Source: Clostridia bacterium (GTDB lineage Bacteria > Bacillota > Clostridia > Oscillospirales > UBA644). Taken from it: 10,703 bases of DNA. Positions 1 through 6,607 of the stretch are shown one piece after another (positions within the stretch are counted from its first letter, which is position 1; every line of letters starts with the position of its first letter). The stretch spans positions 1 through 10,703 of the forward strand of contig WHHJ01000059.1 of assembly GCA_014872655.1 (NCBI GenBank). Direction: 5' to 3'. Under the pieces are notes generated by a model. It searched no databases, was not told the origin of the DNA, and saw only the letters and a program-made list of their open reading frames with translations. The position numbers and the translations under genes were made by a program.

Positions 1-70
1 CCTTTGTTTGTTATCCACATTATAAATCGGTATCATTTTAACTAATGTTTAACACCCTTCTGTCCATCTT

Positions 71-895
71 TTATAAGCCAAGAACAAATTTCTCAATTGC
101 ATGTGCCACTCCGTCTTCGTCATTACTGTCTGTAACAAAATCTACAAAATCAAACAACTGCGGGTCTGCATTCTTCATCGCGACCGAGAACGCCGCATTT
201 TTTAACATCTCCACATCATTGTTGCTGTCTCCGATTCCCATAACATGTTCCGGATCAACCCCTAAAATTCGGCATAGTGCAAGAATCCCGCTCCATTTTG
301 AAGCCGTCGCAGAATTGATCTCCAACGCATTCTTAGAGCCGGAAGAAATTCGTATCCGAGGCTCTTGCTTAAAATAGGCCCATGCTGCATCAAAATCGGC
401 ATCACGCTTAAACAATAAATTAAATTTCTCGGCAGTAAAATCTTTTTGCCGAACCAGCTGCGCCAAGTTATCTGCTAACAATACCCTTGTTTGCATAATA
501 CGTAAATCTTGATCCGACAATCCGTATCCGTCTGAAAGATTATGTAAATAATGTGCGTCTGTCAGCAAACTGCCCTGATAATAAATTTCCAAAAAACAGT
601 CATATTGACAAACTACCCCATACAACCACGTACATAATGAAGAATCCAGCACATCCTGATACAGTACCTCGTCCTTTTGCAAGTCTTTCACAATCGCCCC
701 GTTTGACAGCACCGCGTACCGAAGCCCCGGCAGCCGGGATACCACTGACGGCAAACGAACTCTGCCTGTAGACGGGACAATATAAACACCCTGCGCTGCA
801 GCTGCGGAAAACCGGTCTGCTGTTATCTGCGAAACTGTATGATCGGTTCGTAATAGGGTCCCGTCAAGATCTACTGCTACAAAATCAATTTTCAT
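71..895 (-). CDS. Cof-type HAD-IIB family hydrolase (sugar-phosphate-type phosphatase)
   Basis: Predicted cytoplasmic Mg-dependent phosphatase of the haloacid dehalogenase superfamily, Cof/HAD-IIB subgroup, 274 aa, a normal length for the family. All four HAD motifs are visible: motif I DLDGT (D9 and D11, nucleophile and acid/base), motif II Ser/Thr in PSTGR (41-45), motif III lysine K200, and motif IV GDSNND (222-227), which binds Mg. The region between motifs II and III is the C2 cap that sets substrate choice; known relatives act on sugar phosphates, pyridoxal phosphate or FMN, so the substrate is unknown. I chose the ATG at 893-895 because motif I then lies nine residues in, as usual, and because GGTGAT (complement of 900-905), matching the 16S 3' end, sits four bases upstream. 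The frame stays open to 1123, but that part overlaps the tRNA and is not coding. An extended -10 box lies just upstream. Confidence 0.93.
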   Translation of the reverse strand: MKIDFVAVDLDGTLLRTDHTVSQITADRFSAAAAQGVYIVPSTGRVRLPSVVSRLPGLRYAVLSNGAIVKDLQKDEVLYQDVLDSSLCTWLYGVVCQYDCFLEIYYQGSLLTDAHYLHNLSDGYGLSDQDLRIMQTRVLLADNLAQLVRQKDFTAEKFNLLFKRDADFDAAWAYFKQEPRIRISSGSKNALEINSATASKWSGILALCRILGVDPEHVMGIGDSNNDVEMLKNAAFSVAMKNADPQLFDFVDFVTDSNDEDGVAHAIEKFVLGL

Positions 896-911
896 CTTTA
901 TCACCGCTTCT

Positions 912-920
912 ATTATATCA
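912..920 (-). promoter_or_regulatory. Probable extended -10 promoter element of the HAD gene
   Basis: On the minus strand this reads TGATATAAT, a TGn plus perfect TATAAT. No good -35 box lies at the expected distance, which is typical of extended -10 promoters. The start of transcription would fall near 905, giving a very short leader of about ten bases, so the ribosome site would sit at the extreme 5' end. The motif is seen directly; promoter function is inferred. Confidence 0.4.
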
Positions 921-1029
921 ATAAAAACAAACAAACCTATGAATATTTTTTGATTTTTACATAGCAACAGCTCTTTTTTTAAAATTTCTGTGACCATTTT
1001 TATTTTTTTTAAATGCTGAAAAAAAACTA

Positions 1030-1058
1030 TTGACAAGCCCACGTTTTTATAGTATAAT
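1030..1058 (+). promoter_or_regulatory. Consensus sigma-A promoter of tRNA-Leu
   Basis: A perfect -35 TTGACA (1030-1035) and a perfect -10 TATAAT (1053-1058) are separated by exactly 17 bases. The predicted start of transcription near 1065 lies about six bases before the mature tRNA 5' end, so RNase P would remove only a short leader. This is the strongest promoter in the window. Confidence 0.93.
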
Positions 1059-1070
1059 ATTCGAGTAGCC

Positions 1071-1157
1071 GCCGGTGTGATGGAATTGGCAGACGTGCTG
1101 GACTCAAAATCCAGTCCTGGCAACAGGGTGCGGGTTCGACCCCCGCCACCGGCACCA
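1071..1157 (+). tRNA. tRNA-Leu, anticodon CAA
   Basis: An 87-base class II tRNA with an encoded CCA end. The acceptor stem pairs GCCGGTG (1071-1077) with CACCGGC (1147-1153), followed by ACCA. The anticodon stem CTGGA/TCCAG encloses loop CTCAAAA, so the anticodon is CAA and it reads UUG. The long variable arm (CCTG, GCAA loop, CAGG) is diagnostic of Leu/Ser/Tyr tRNAs. The T arm GCGGG-TTCGACC-CCCGC is intact. It is a single gene with its own promoter and terminator, not part of a tRNA cluster. tRNA-Leu 3' ends are common integration targets, but I found no second copy of the 3' end in the window. Confidence 0.97.
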
Positions 1158-1164
1158 TAAATAG

Positions 1165-1209
1165 ATAAACCTGTTTCAATTTATTTTGAAACAGGTTTAT
1201 TTGTTTTTT
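1165..1209 (+). terminator. Rho-independent terminator of tRNA-Leu
   Basis: A perfect 15-bp stem (1165-1179 with 1186-1200, core AAACCTGTTTCAA) with a six-base loop is followed by TTGTTTTTTA. It begins eight bases after the CCA end, so it ends the tRNA transcript. Confidence 0.92.
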
Positions 1210-1419
1210 AAATAAATATGACAAATAACATGATATAACTACTTAACCCATTAATAAATTAAGACATTATGGCATATTGCTTGAGGTAATGCAGCATGCT
1301 AAAACAATAACACACAACATCCTCTCCAGTATTATAAACAAAAAAATAAAAAATTATTTTAATCCACCCAATAAGCGAGTAATTTCTGACACTTTACAGT
1401 CGAAAGGCAGGTAAGAATC

Positions 1420-2436
1420 ATGAATGCAGATATCATAGAAAGCTATATTGAAAAGGTATATGGATATGCTATCAACCACACCTTTTCAAGAGAAGAAGCC
1501 GACGAACTTTCACAAGAAATTTTATTTACGGTTGTACGAGAGCTACCAAAACTGAAGGATGATGGAAAATTCGAACTGTGGCTTTGGGGCATTGCAAACA
1601 ATGTTACAAAAGTCTTCAGACGTTACATGGGAAAACAGCGCGCGATGTATTCCTATGATACCCTTGAGAATTTGTCTTGTGAAGATGAATATGGCAGCGA
1701 AAATGAAGAGCTTTACGATTCGCTCAGAACTAAAATCGCCATGCTTTCAGAAATATATCGCAGCATCATTATTTCTTACTATTATGACGGTCTTTCAACA
1801 AAACAAATCTCTGAAAAGCTGGATATTCCGGAGGGAACAGTCACTTGGCGACTTTCAGAGGCTCGTAAAAAACTGAAAAAGGAGTGTGCAGAAATGAACG
1901 TAACCGCACTAAAACCAGCAAAGCTTCTAATTCGCATCAGTGGTGAGGGGAATTATAAAGATCCTATAAGCCCTTTTCCGTATGTTTACATCAGTGATGC
2001 TCTTTCACAAAATATTCTGTATTATTGCTATGAGTCTGCTAAATCAACGGAAGAACTTGCAAAATTATGCGGAGTTCCAGCCTATTACATCGAAGATTGC
2101 TTACAAAATCTTATAAAGCGGCAAGCGATATCGGAAGTATTGAAGGGAAAATACAGAACAGATTTTATCATCTATTCAAAGAAGGAAAGAGAATACAATG
2201 TAAAAGCAAAAGATATCTTTTTACCTATTATTGACAATTTTGTTTTGTCAATGAAAAAGCTTGCAGATTCTACTCAAAATATTGGGGTATATACGGCTGA
2301 AAAACAGAAAGAAGAACTAATCTATCTCTATGGGATTATGGCTATGGAGCATTTAAGTGAAAAATATAATCCAATTAAATGGGTAGGCGTCCTGCACGGT
2401 ATGATGGCTTCCGATGGAGTTATCATGCGCATCTGA
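1420..2436 (+). CDS. Sigma-70 family (ECF-type) RNA polymerase sigma factor with long C-terminal extension, N-terminal part of a frameshifted gene
   Basis: Recruits RNA polymerase to alternative promoters. Sigma region 2 covers about residues 5-75 (core-binding and -10 helices, ending FELWLWGIANNVTKVFRR). Region 4 covers about 105-155, with the -35 helix-turn-helix LSTKQISEKLDIPEGTVTWR. Ordinary ECF factors stop near 180 aa. This one continues with a winged-helix-like segment (about 208-245, STEELAKLCGVPAYYIEDCL) and a further domain. The reading frame ends at 2436, but the protein continues in another frame (2379-2969). One missing base between 2379 and 2434 would restore a product of about 516 aa. 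A G run at 2381-2383 is a plausible site. The start ATG has only a modest ribosome site (AAAGG at 1403-1407, or AGGT at 1409-1412). The target promoters cannot be told. The extension may sense a signal, as in other sigma factors with C-terminal domains; that is inference. Confidence 0.85.
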   Translation: MNADIIESYIEKVYGYAINHTFSREEADELSQEILFTVVRELPKLKDDGKFELWLWGIANNVTKVFRRYMGKQRAMYSYDTLENLSCEDEYGSENEELYDSLRTKIAMLSEIYRSIIISYYYDGLSTKQISEKLDIPEGTVTWRLSEARKKLKKECAEMNVTALKPAKLLIRISGEGNYKDPISPFPYVYISDALSQNILYYCYESAKSTEELAKLCGVPAYYIEDCLQNLIKRQAISEVLKGKYRTDFIIYSKKEREYNVKAKDIFLPIIDNFVLSMKKLADSTQNIGVYTAEKQKEELIYLYGIMAMEHLSEKYNPIKWVGVLHGMMASDGVIMRI

Positions 2437-2969
2437 TAGATGACAATCAAGCCCCCTTATTACGAATATTGGGGCGCGAAGAATCGTCTAATCTCGGAAG
2501 CAGAGGCAATTATAAGCATATTTCGTACCATTTTGCCGGTTTTTCTTATCGTGCAATGATGTTTGATAACGAAATAAATATTTGTGAGGATATCTTACTT
2601 GGAAGAAAAATTGAAGATACAGATTCGGCTGCGTCAACTATTACAAAAGGCTTTGTTTTCAAAAAGGATAACGGCGAATTGTTTGTTACGGTGCCGGCGT
2701 TTACAAAAGAGCAAAAACATCAGTTTGATGTACTGGCAGATGAGGCTTTTAAATCCTCCATTGACGAATATACTAACGCGGTTCAACAATATGTAAATGG
2801 TTACCAAAAGCTATTTCCAGAACATCTGAAAGATGATGTCACACGAGCTTGTCATTATATGTTTTTATCGCTTTATTCTACTCATATTTGCGATATAGCA
2901 AAGGAAAAAGGGCTGCTTGTTTCTCCTGGTGACGGCAGCGTATGCGATGTATTGATACAGCATAAATAG
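2379..2969 (+). pseudogene. C-terminal domain of the frameshifted sigma factor
   Basis: This is the continuation of the sigma-factor gene starting at 1420, one frame back. The opening YDGFRWSYHAHLIDDNQ reads as the direct sequel to NPIKW at the end of the upstream frame, and the first few codons (MGRR) are probably not a real start: no ribosome site precedes them, and a TAA (2376-2378) sits just before. The domain is soluble, with no membrane segment or signal peptide. It ends in AKEKGLLVSPGDGS, a pattern shared with the broken minus-strand protein at the right edge (LIEKGILTPPDNG). If expression is lost at 2436, the extension is not made and a sigma factor with only part of its C-terminal region remains. 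Whether the shift is real or an assembly error cannot be decided here. Confidence 0.75.
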
Positions 2970-2999
2970 TATCCGATCTCAATACAGAGATAAGTCCAG

Positions 3000-3470
3000 A
3001 ATGTGAACGTATTAATCATATCACAGTACCACAACATATTGTTTTGAAGATAAACTATACAAATGAAAAAACGCAGAAATGATAGAAGGAGATATATGCC
3101 CAGATCATATATATGTTGATCAGCATCCCGACTAAAATAAACATTTTGAGGTTCATGATTACCCAGAAGAGAAAAGTGTGTTACTGATATTTTCAAGTTA
3201 CAGAAATCTGAAATTCACACCCCAAAATCGCAAATTTTAGCACAAAAGATATTACATTGATACCGTGATTTAATACACGAAACAACATAAGAGCATATTT
3301 CAGATCAATTAAAAAAGCTTAGGAATGCAATTAGTTAGCACAGTTTTCCCCACGCATTTATAAATAGTAAATAATTGTTGCATAGCTAGTAGAGCACTTG
3401 TACACTGCCAGTGTGGTTTAGGCTATACTCAAGAAGATATCCACCCCCTATAAGGGTGGATATCTTTTTA
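3000..3470 (+). mobile_element. Degenerate IS200/IS605-family element, TnpA (Y1 transposase) remnant
   Basis: Piecing together three plus-strand frames gives a recognisable TnpA body. Frame one (about 3046-3115) reads KNAEMIEGDICPDHIYV, matching the HUH region (usually CPDHIHxLV). Frame two (3116-3157) reads LISIPTKINILRFM, matching xVSIPPKxSVSxFMG. Frame one again (3157-3270) reads DYPEEKSVLLIF and then NRKF, stop, HKRYYIDTV, matching GYLKGKSALMIF and NRxFWxxGYYVDTVG. There are stops at 3064, 3238 and 3271 and at least two frameshifts. The second HUH histidine is now tyrosine. The N-terminal part before about 3046 is barely recognisable, so the left boundary is approximate. The hairpin at 3434-3466 probably marks the right end. 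It lies between the sigma-factor stop and the XRE promoter and interrupts neither. TnpA family traits are established; the assignment comes from motifs only. Confidence 0.7.
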
Positions 3471-3472
3471 TA
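3434..3472 (+). terminator. 13-bp hairpin with T tract, terminator-like end of the IS remnant
   Basis: AAGATATCCACCC (3434-3446) pairs perfectly with GGGTGGATATCTT (3454-3466), with a seven-base loop and TTTTTA after the stem. It would work as a rho-independent terminator isolating the XRE gene from upstream reading. IS200/IS605 elements commonly carry such a hairpin near their right end, so it may belong to the remnant. Confidence 0.75.
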
Positions 3473-3571
3473 ATTTTAGATATAATTTCAACAAATATCT
3501 ATTCTTATGAAGTTATATTAAAAAACACTATTTTAAAATAAGATATTTTTACATTAATGCTTGAAACCAAC

Positions 3572-3590
3572 AGTTGTAAATGAAACAACT
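3572..3590. promoter_or_regulatory. Inverted repeat, candidate operator upstream of the XRE gene
   Basis: AGTTGT (3572-3577) and ACAACT (3585-3590) form an inverted repeat with a seven-base spacer, ending ten bases before the predicted -35 box. XRE regulators often bind such repeats at their own promoter. The repeat is seen directly; operator function is a guess, and six-base arms can occur by chance. Confidence 0.25.
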
Positions 3591-3599
3591 AATTGATAA

Positions 3600-3628
3600 T
3601 TGTATTTCGTTTATTTCTATGCTATATT
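3600..3628 (+). promoter_or_regulatory. Predicted promoter of the XRE regulator
   Basis: TTGTAT (3600-3605) is a 4/6 match to the -35 box, and TATATT (3623-3628) a 5/6 match to the -10 box, with a 17-base spacer and an extended TGC before the -10. Transcription would start near 3635, leaving about 45 bases before the ATG at 3680. Confidence 0.5.
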
Positions 3629-3679
3629 ATTATTGCACCGGTGATAACAATTATTAAAAAAGCAAAAGGAGGGTTTCAT

Positions 3680-4840
3680 ATGCAGATTGAAATAGGGAAA
3701 AATATACGTGCGCTTCGTAAAAACAGTGGTAGAACGCAAGAAGCACTGGCAGATGCGCTGGGCGTGACAAGTCAGGCAGTCTCCCGTTGGGAAGCAGGAG
3801 GTAGTTATCCGGATCTTGAAATAGTCCCATCTATCGCCAACTACTTCGGAATTACAATTGATGAACTGTTCGGTTATCAATGTGAACGCGACAAAAAAAT
3901 CAATGCGATAATCGAAAAAATTGATTCTTTCAATATTAAAGCACGAGGTGATGATGAATGGGTAGATGAGTGTATCTCGCTTTTACGCAATGGGCTTGCT
4001 GAATTTCCACAAAATGAAAAACTAATGATCACTCTTGCGGATACTCTTTCGGAAGCTGGTTGGAGACGCCACAATGAATGGCTGTACTATGATGATGAAG
4101 GCTATATCCAACACAACTATGATGAACATCAGGAAAACAAATACTGGAAAGAATCTGTAAAACTATGTGAAACGTTGATAGACACAACGCACGATTATAC
4201 AATTTTTACAAGAGAAATCAATATTCTTGTTCTTCTGTACCGTAATTTGGGCGAAACCGAGAAAGCTGTAGCATACGCTAACCGAATGCCGGAACTCAAG
4301 TACTGCCGCGAACTTATGTTGGCCTCAGCAACGGACGGAAAAGAAGAAGCAAGATATATCGGAGAAGCTCTGCTAAAAATAGCGTCAGAATTTACCCAGC
4401 AGCTTGTATATGGACTTATGAACAATGTACATCATTATGAAAGTGATATGGCCATACACAAAATTAAAGGAGCAATTAACCTGTTTTATCTTATTTGTGA
4501 TGATGGAAATTTGGGCCTTTACCATGGGAAATTGATACAACTTTACTTATATCTTTCAAGAATAGAATGGGAACGCGGATACCACGATGATGCATTTCGC
4601 TCTCTTGATGAAGCTTTAAAACATGCTAAATCACTGGAAGGTATATGTGATGAGCAAGAGCACAGCTACACATCTGCGCTCGTTTCTTTGGTAAAAATCA
4701 AGCCTTGTCAACCAGTAAAAATTTCTTCCGAGCTGCCAACGGATTGGCCGTTTTGGTGCAATCCAGATTATTCAGAAGTCGCAAAAGAAATGCAAGCTGA
4801 TCCACGATGGGAAGATTGGGTTAAAAGGACACAACAATAG
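3680..4840 (+). CDS. XRE-family helix-turn-helix transcriptional regulator with helical C-terminal domain
   Basis: DNA-binding regulator, 386 aa. The N-terminus is a Cro/C1-type HTH at about residues 6-62: helix 2 TQEALADALGVT (19-30), recognition helix SQAVSRWEAG (31-40), and the usual closing PDLEIVPSIANYFGITIDELFG. The remaining ~320 residues are soluble and mostly helical, with TPR-like stretches such as REINILVLLYRNLGETEKA and YHDDAFRSLDEALKHAK. This plan is common in clostridial regulators of unknown signal. The start at 3680 is preferred over the in-frame TTG at 3593 because AAAGGAGGG (3665-3673) lies six bases upstream and the HTH begins at the normal distance. The TTG sits upstream of the predicted start of transcription. 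It stands alone between terminator hairpins, so its targets are not shown by neighbours. I see no damage. Confidence 0.93.
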   Translation: MQIEIGKNIRALRKNSGRTQEALADALGVTSQAVSRWEAGGSYPDLEIVPSIANYFGITIDELFGYQCERDKKINAIIEKIDSFNIKARGDDEWVDECISLLRNGLAEFPQNEKLMITLADTLSEAGWRRHNEWLYYDDEGYIQHNYDEHQENKYWKESVKLCETLIDTTHDYTIFTREINILVLLYRNLGETEKAVAYANRMPELKYCRELMLASATDGKEEARYIGEALLKIASEFTQQLVYGLMNNVHHYESDMAIHKIKGAINLFYLICDDGNLGLYHGKLIQLYLYLSRIEWERGYHDDAFRSLDEALKHAKSLEGICDEQEHSYTSALVSLVKIKPCQPVKISSELPTDWPFWCNPDYSEVAKEMQADPRWEDWVKRTQQ

Positions 4841-4925
4841 TATGTTTATTAATTATTAAAATAGCATTTTAATAATAAAAGCATTACGCGTATGTAAGAT
4901 CAATATCAATCTAATCCCCATAAAA

Positions 4926-4980
4926 AATAAAAGCACAACATTATGAATGTTTTATTCTCATGTTGTGCTTTTATTATAAA
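4926..4980. terminator. Bidirectional terminator-like hairpin after the XRE gene
   Basis: A perfect 16-bp stem (4926-4941 with 4960-4975, core AAAAGCACAACAT) has an 18-base loop that contains a smaller GAAT/ATTC hairpin. Read on the plus strand the right arm ends in TTTTATTAT. On the minus strand the other arm ends in TTTTATTTTTTA. A weaker AT-only repeat, TTATTAAAAT/ATTTTAATAA, lies at 4853-4875. Together they end the XRE transcript. Confidence 0.65.
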
Positions 4981-5027
4981 ATGTCGTAGAAGTATCTTAA
5001 AATAAGAGATGTATTTAATGTCTTTTG

Positions 5028-5056
5028 TTTACAAAAAAGCTCGTTTATGGTATAAT
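5028..5056 (+). promoter_or_regulatory. Strong predicted promoter of the small membrane protein
   Basis: TTTACA (5028-5033, 5/6 to consensus) and TATAAT (5051-5056, perfect) are 17 bases apart, with an extended TGG before the -10. The start of transcription would be near 5063, immediately before AAGGAGGGG (5068-5076), an excellent ribosome site for the ATG at 5082. Confidence 0.85.
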
Positions 5057-5081
5057 ATAGAAAATATAAGGAGGGGTTAAA

Positions 5082-5309
5082 ATGAAATATTTGCTTCTGC
5101 TGCCGGGAGCAGTTTTTCCGTACATGGTATTACTGTCTCTTTACGGCCTTTTCTCCGGTTTTTTTGTGAATACCATTTATCAAAATCCCCTGTTGCTGAT
5201 TCCGACCCTGTTTTTATTTTTTATTCTGGCATTGGGATGCAGTATCATTTTTTTTGCCATGGGCTCGCAAAAAAGTGGGATGCTAAAAAAGTGGCTCTTG
5301 CCAATATGA
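5082..5309 (+). CDS. Small multi-pass membrane protein, N-terminal part of a frameshifted gene
   Basis: The 75-aa frame encodes two hydrophobic segments: about residues 3-28 (LLLLPGAVFPYMVLLSLYG onward) and 36-60 (PLLLIPTLFLFFILALG onward). The start is well supported by AAGGAGGGG five bases upstream and a strong promoter. The natural protein seems to continue in the frame at 5237-5638. The frame goes off at TCG-CAA-AAA-AGT: with seven A's instead of six the product would read MGSQKKWDAKKVALANM and run to 185 aa. The last residues before the stop (SGMLKKWLLPI) are therefore out-of-frame junk. I do not know the function. The layout resembles clostridial hypothetical membrane proteins (DUF6652-like, from memory, unverified). 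Confidence 0.7.
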   Translation: MKYLLLLPGAVFPYMVLLSLYGLFSGFFVNTIYQNPLLLIPTLFLFFILALGCSIIFFAMGSQKSGMLKKWLLPI

Positions 5310-5638
5310 TCGTGAAACTGATTCAGATTCCTGCTTACATAGTCACATTTCTATTAGGTGTTATATTTATTTTGACGATATTTACCTATGCGCTGTCCTT
5401 TTTACTTGTCTTGTTTGATTGTCTGACAATTATTCTGACAGGATTGACCGGCGCATGCGCTGCCATCCGAAGTTATAAAGAACAAAAAACAACAATAGCA
5501 TTCTCCGTTGCAAACGGAATTTTACAATTTATTTTTTGTGCAGATGTCGTCTGTTGCATTTTACTTTTCGTAAAATGCAACACTCAAAAAAAGCAGTTGA
5601 TGACCGGTCAAGCAGAAACGTTGATCACCTCTAATTAA
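5237..5638 (+). pseudogene. C-terminal part of the frameshifted small membrane protein
   Basis: This frame continues the membrane protein begun at 5082. The true part starts after the A6 run (about 5269) at KKWDAKKVALANMIVKLIQ. It adds hydrophobic segments around IPAYIVTFLLGVIFILTIF, LSFLLVLFDCLTIILTGL and LQFIFCADVVCCILLF, giving about five segments in the whole protein. The apparent early start codon overlaps the first frame and has no ribosome site, so separate translation is unlikely. The terminator at 5657 closes the unit. Unless ribosomes or polymerase slip on the A run, this part is not translated. Confidence 0.65.
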
Positions 5639-5656
5639 AAACAAGACAATTCTATT

Positions 5657-5700
5657 GATTCTCGTGTACGATTCTGTACACGAGAATCTTTTTTTATTTT
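5657..5700 (+). terminator. Rho-independent terminator of the membrane protein gene
   Basis: GATTCTCGTGTAC (5657-5669) pairs perfectly with GTACACGAGAATC (5676-5688), with a six-base loop, followed by seven T's and ATTTT. Confidence 0.92.
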
Positions 5701-5962
5701 AAATTTCTCTTTCATACATTTTTGCATAGTAAAATACTGTACAAGATATAACTGAAAAAAACCTTATTCTTAACAGTAGAAAATACAGCAGTATCAATTC
5801 CATTAAAAGACGGCATAAAATAGAATAAAAGCTTTATTGATCTGATCCAACAACAAAATCACATTCAACCTCAACTTATCTTTTTTAAATATAAAGCAAA
5901 TTCAAGCAATCAATCAAACTTTTAAAACATTACAATATCCTTACCAATAAAAGAAGAAACAG
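5701..5962. other. AT-rich spacer with no gene seen
   Basis: No frame here has a protein-like composition or a ribosome site. It must contain the promoter for the operon starting at 5963. The best -10 I see is TACAAT (5931-5936), but without a convincing -35 box, so no promoter is called. Confidence 0.5.
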
Positions 5963-6589
5963 GTGAAATCTTTGTCTTCGTTGCATCGTTCTCAAAATCC
6001 TTTGCGTTGTTCTATTCTCAAACGCATTCACCCTGTAGATAAAAGCCTTTTAATTTTTATGAGCATTTTACTGATACAATCCCTTTGCAATATCTTCTTT
6101 CCGGCCGATGTCAACCAAAGTATCGGCAGCATTGATGTTGTAGTGCGCACTTCCGCCGCAGCGATTTTTAGCTATTTCCTTAGTGCAAATTTTATTCATC
6201 ACGTTACAGGCTCAAGCCGTGTGTCTTCCACATCCGCTACGCATATACTGAAAATGGGAACCAATCAACAGGAATCCAACAGCAACTCCACAGTACAAGA
6301 AAAAACGGCATTAAATGAAGATTTGAAGCCGTTCCCGAAATCATCAGCAACGGATCCAAAAATAAATCAGGAAAATCCAGAAGCCAACTGCTTACAGGTT
6401 GTCATTGCGACAGGGATCGGGCTCTTCTGTCTAATTACACTATTGATACTGCGAAACTTAGTACAATTGAATATCATCTCTGTAGAGTCTGATTCTGTGC
6501 TTGCGACAATCACGCAATTTCGGGACTTTGTCTCAGGATGCGTTGGATTCTTAATTGGTTGCCCAACTCACAATAATAAAAAACCATAA
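5963..6589 (+). CDS. Hypothetical membrane protein with large variable loop, first gene of a two- or three-gene operon
   Basis: Unrecognised protein of 208 aa if the GTG at 5963 is used. Hydrophobic segments lie at about 28-46 (SLLIFMSILLIQSLCNIFF), 60-78 (VVRTSAAAIFSYFLSANFI) and 144-166 (LQVVIATGIGLFCLITLLIL), with a weaker one near 186-200. Between the second and third is a polar loop of about 65 residues rich in Ser, Asn, Gln and Thr, likely disordered. There is no cleavable signal peptide. The start is uncertain: the GTG has only a poor ribosome site (AAGAAG), and translation could begin further in. The stop lies 18 bases before the next ATG, so the two genes are almost certainly co-transcribed. 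The neighbour is a beta-sandwich repeat protein without a signal peptide, so a membrane platform for that partner is a reasonable guess, no more. Confidence 0.75.
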   Translation: MKSLSSLHRSQNPLRCSILKRIHPVDKSLLIFMSILLIQSLCNIFFPADVNQSIGSIDVVVRTSAAAIFSYFLSANFIHHVTGSSRVSSTSATHILKMGTNQQESNSNSTVQEKTALNEDLKPFPKSSATDPKINQENPEANCLQVVIATGIGLFCLITLLILRNLVQLNIISVESDSVLATITQFRDFVSGCVGFLIGCPTHNNKKP

Positions 6590-6607
6590 GCAATTCAGGA
6601 GGTTTTT

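Noticed and set aside
896..1123. N-terminal extension of the HAD protein up to 1123 on the minus strand
   Set aside because: It would overlap the tRNA and its promoter, has no protein-like composition, and the ATG at 895 has a good ribosome site and places motif I correctly.
1027..1224. 65-aa minus-strand frame across the tRNA and its terminator
   Set aside because: It is the antisense of a tRNA gene and terminator hairpin; such frames are a common false annotation.
2882..3196. 104-aa minus-strand frame after the sigma gene
   Set aside because: It is antisense to the sigma-factor end and the TnpA remnant, and the plus-strand reading explains the sequence far better.
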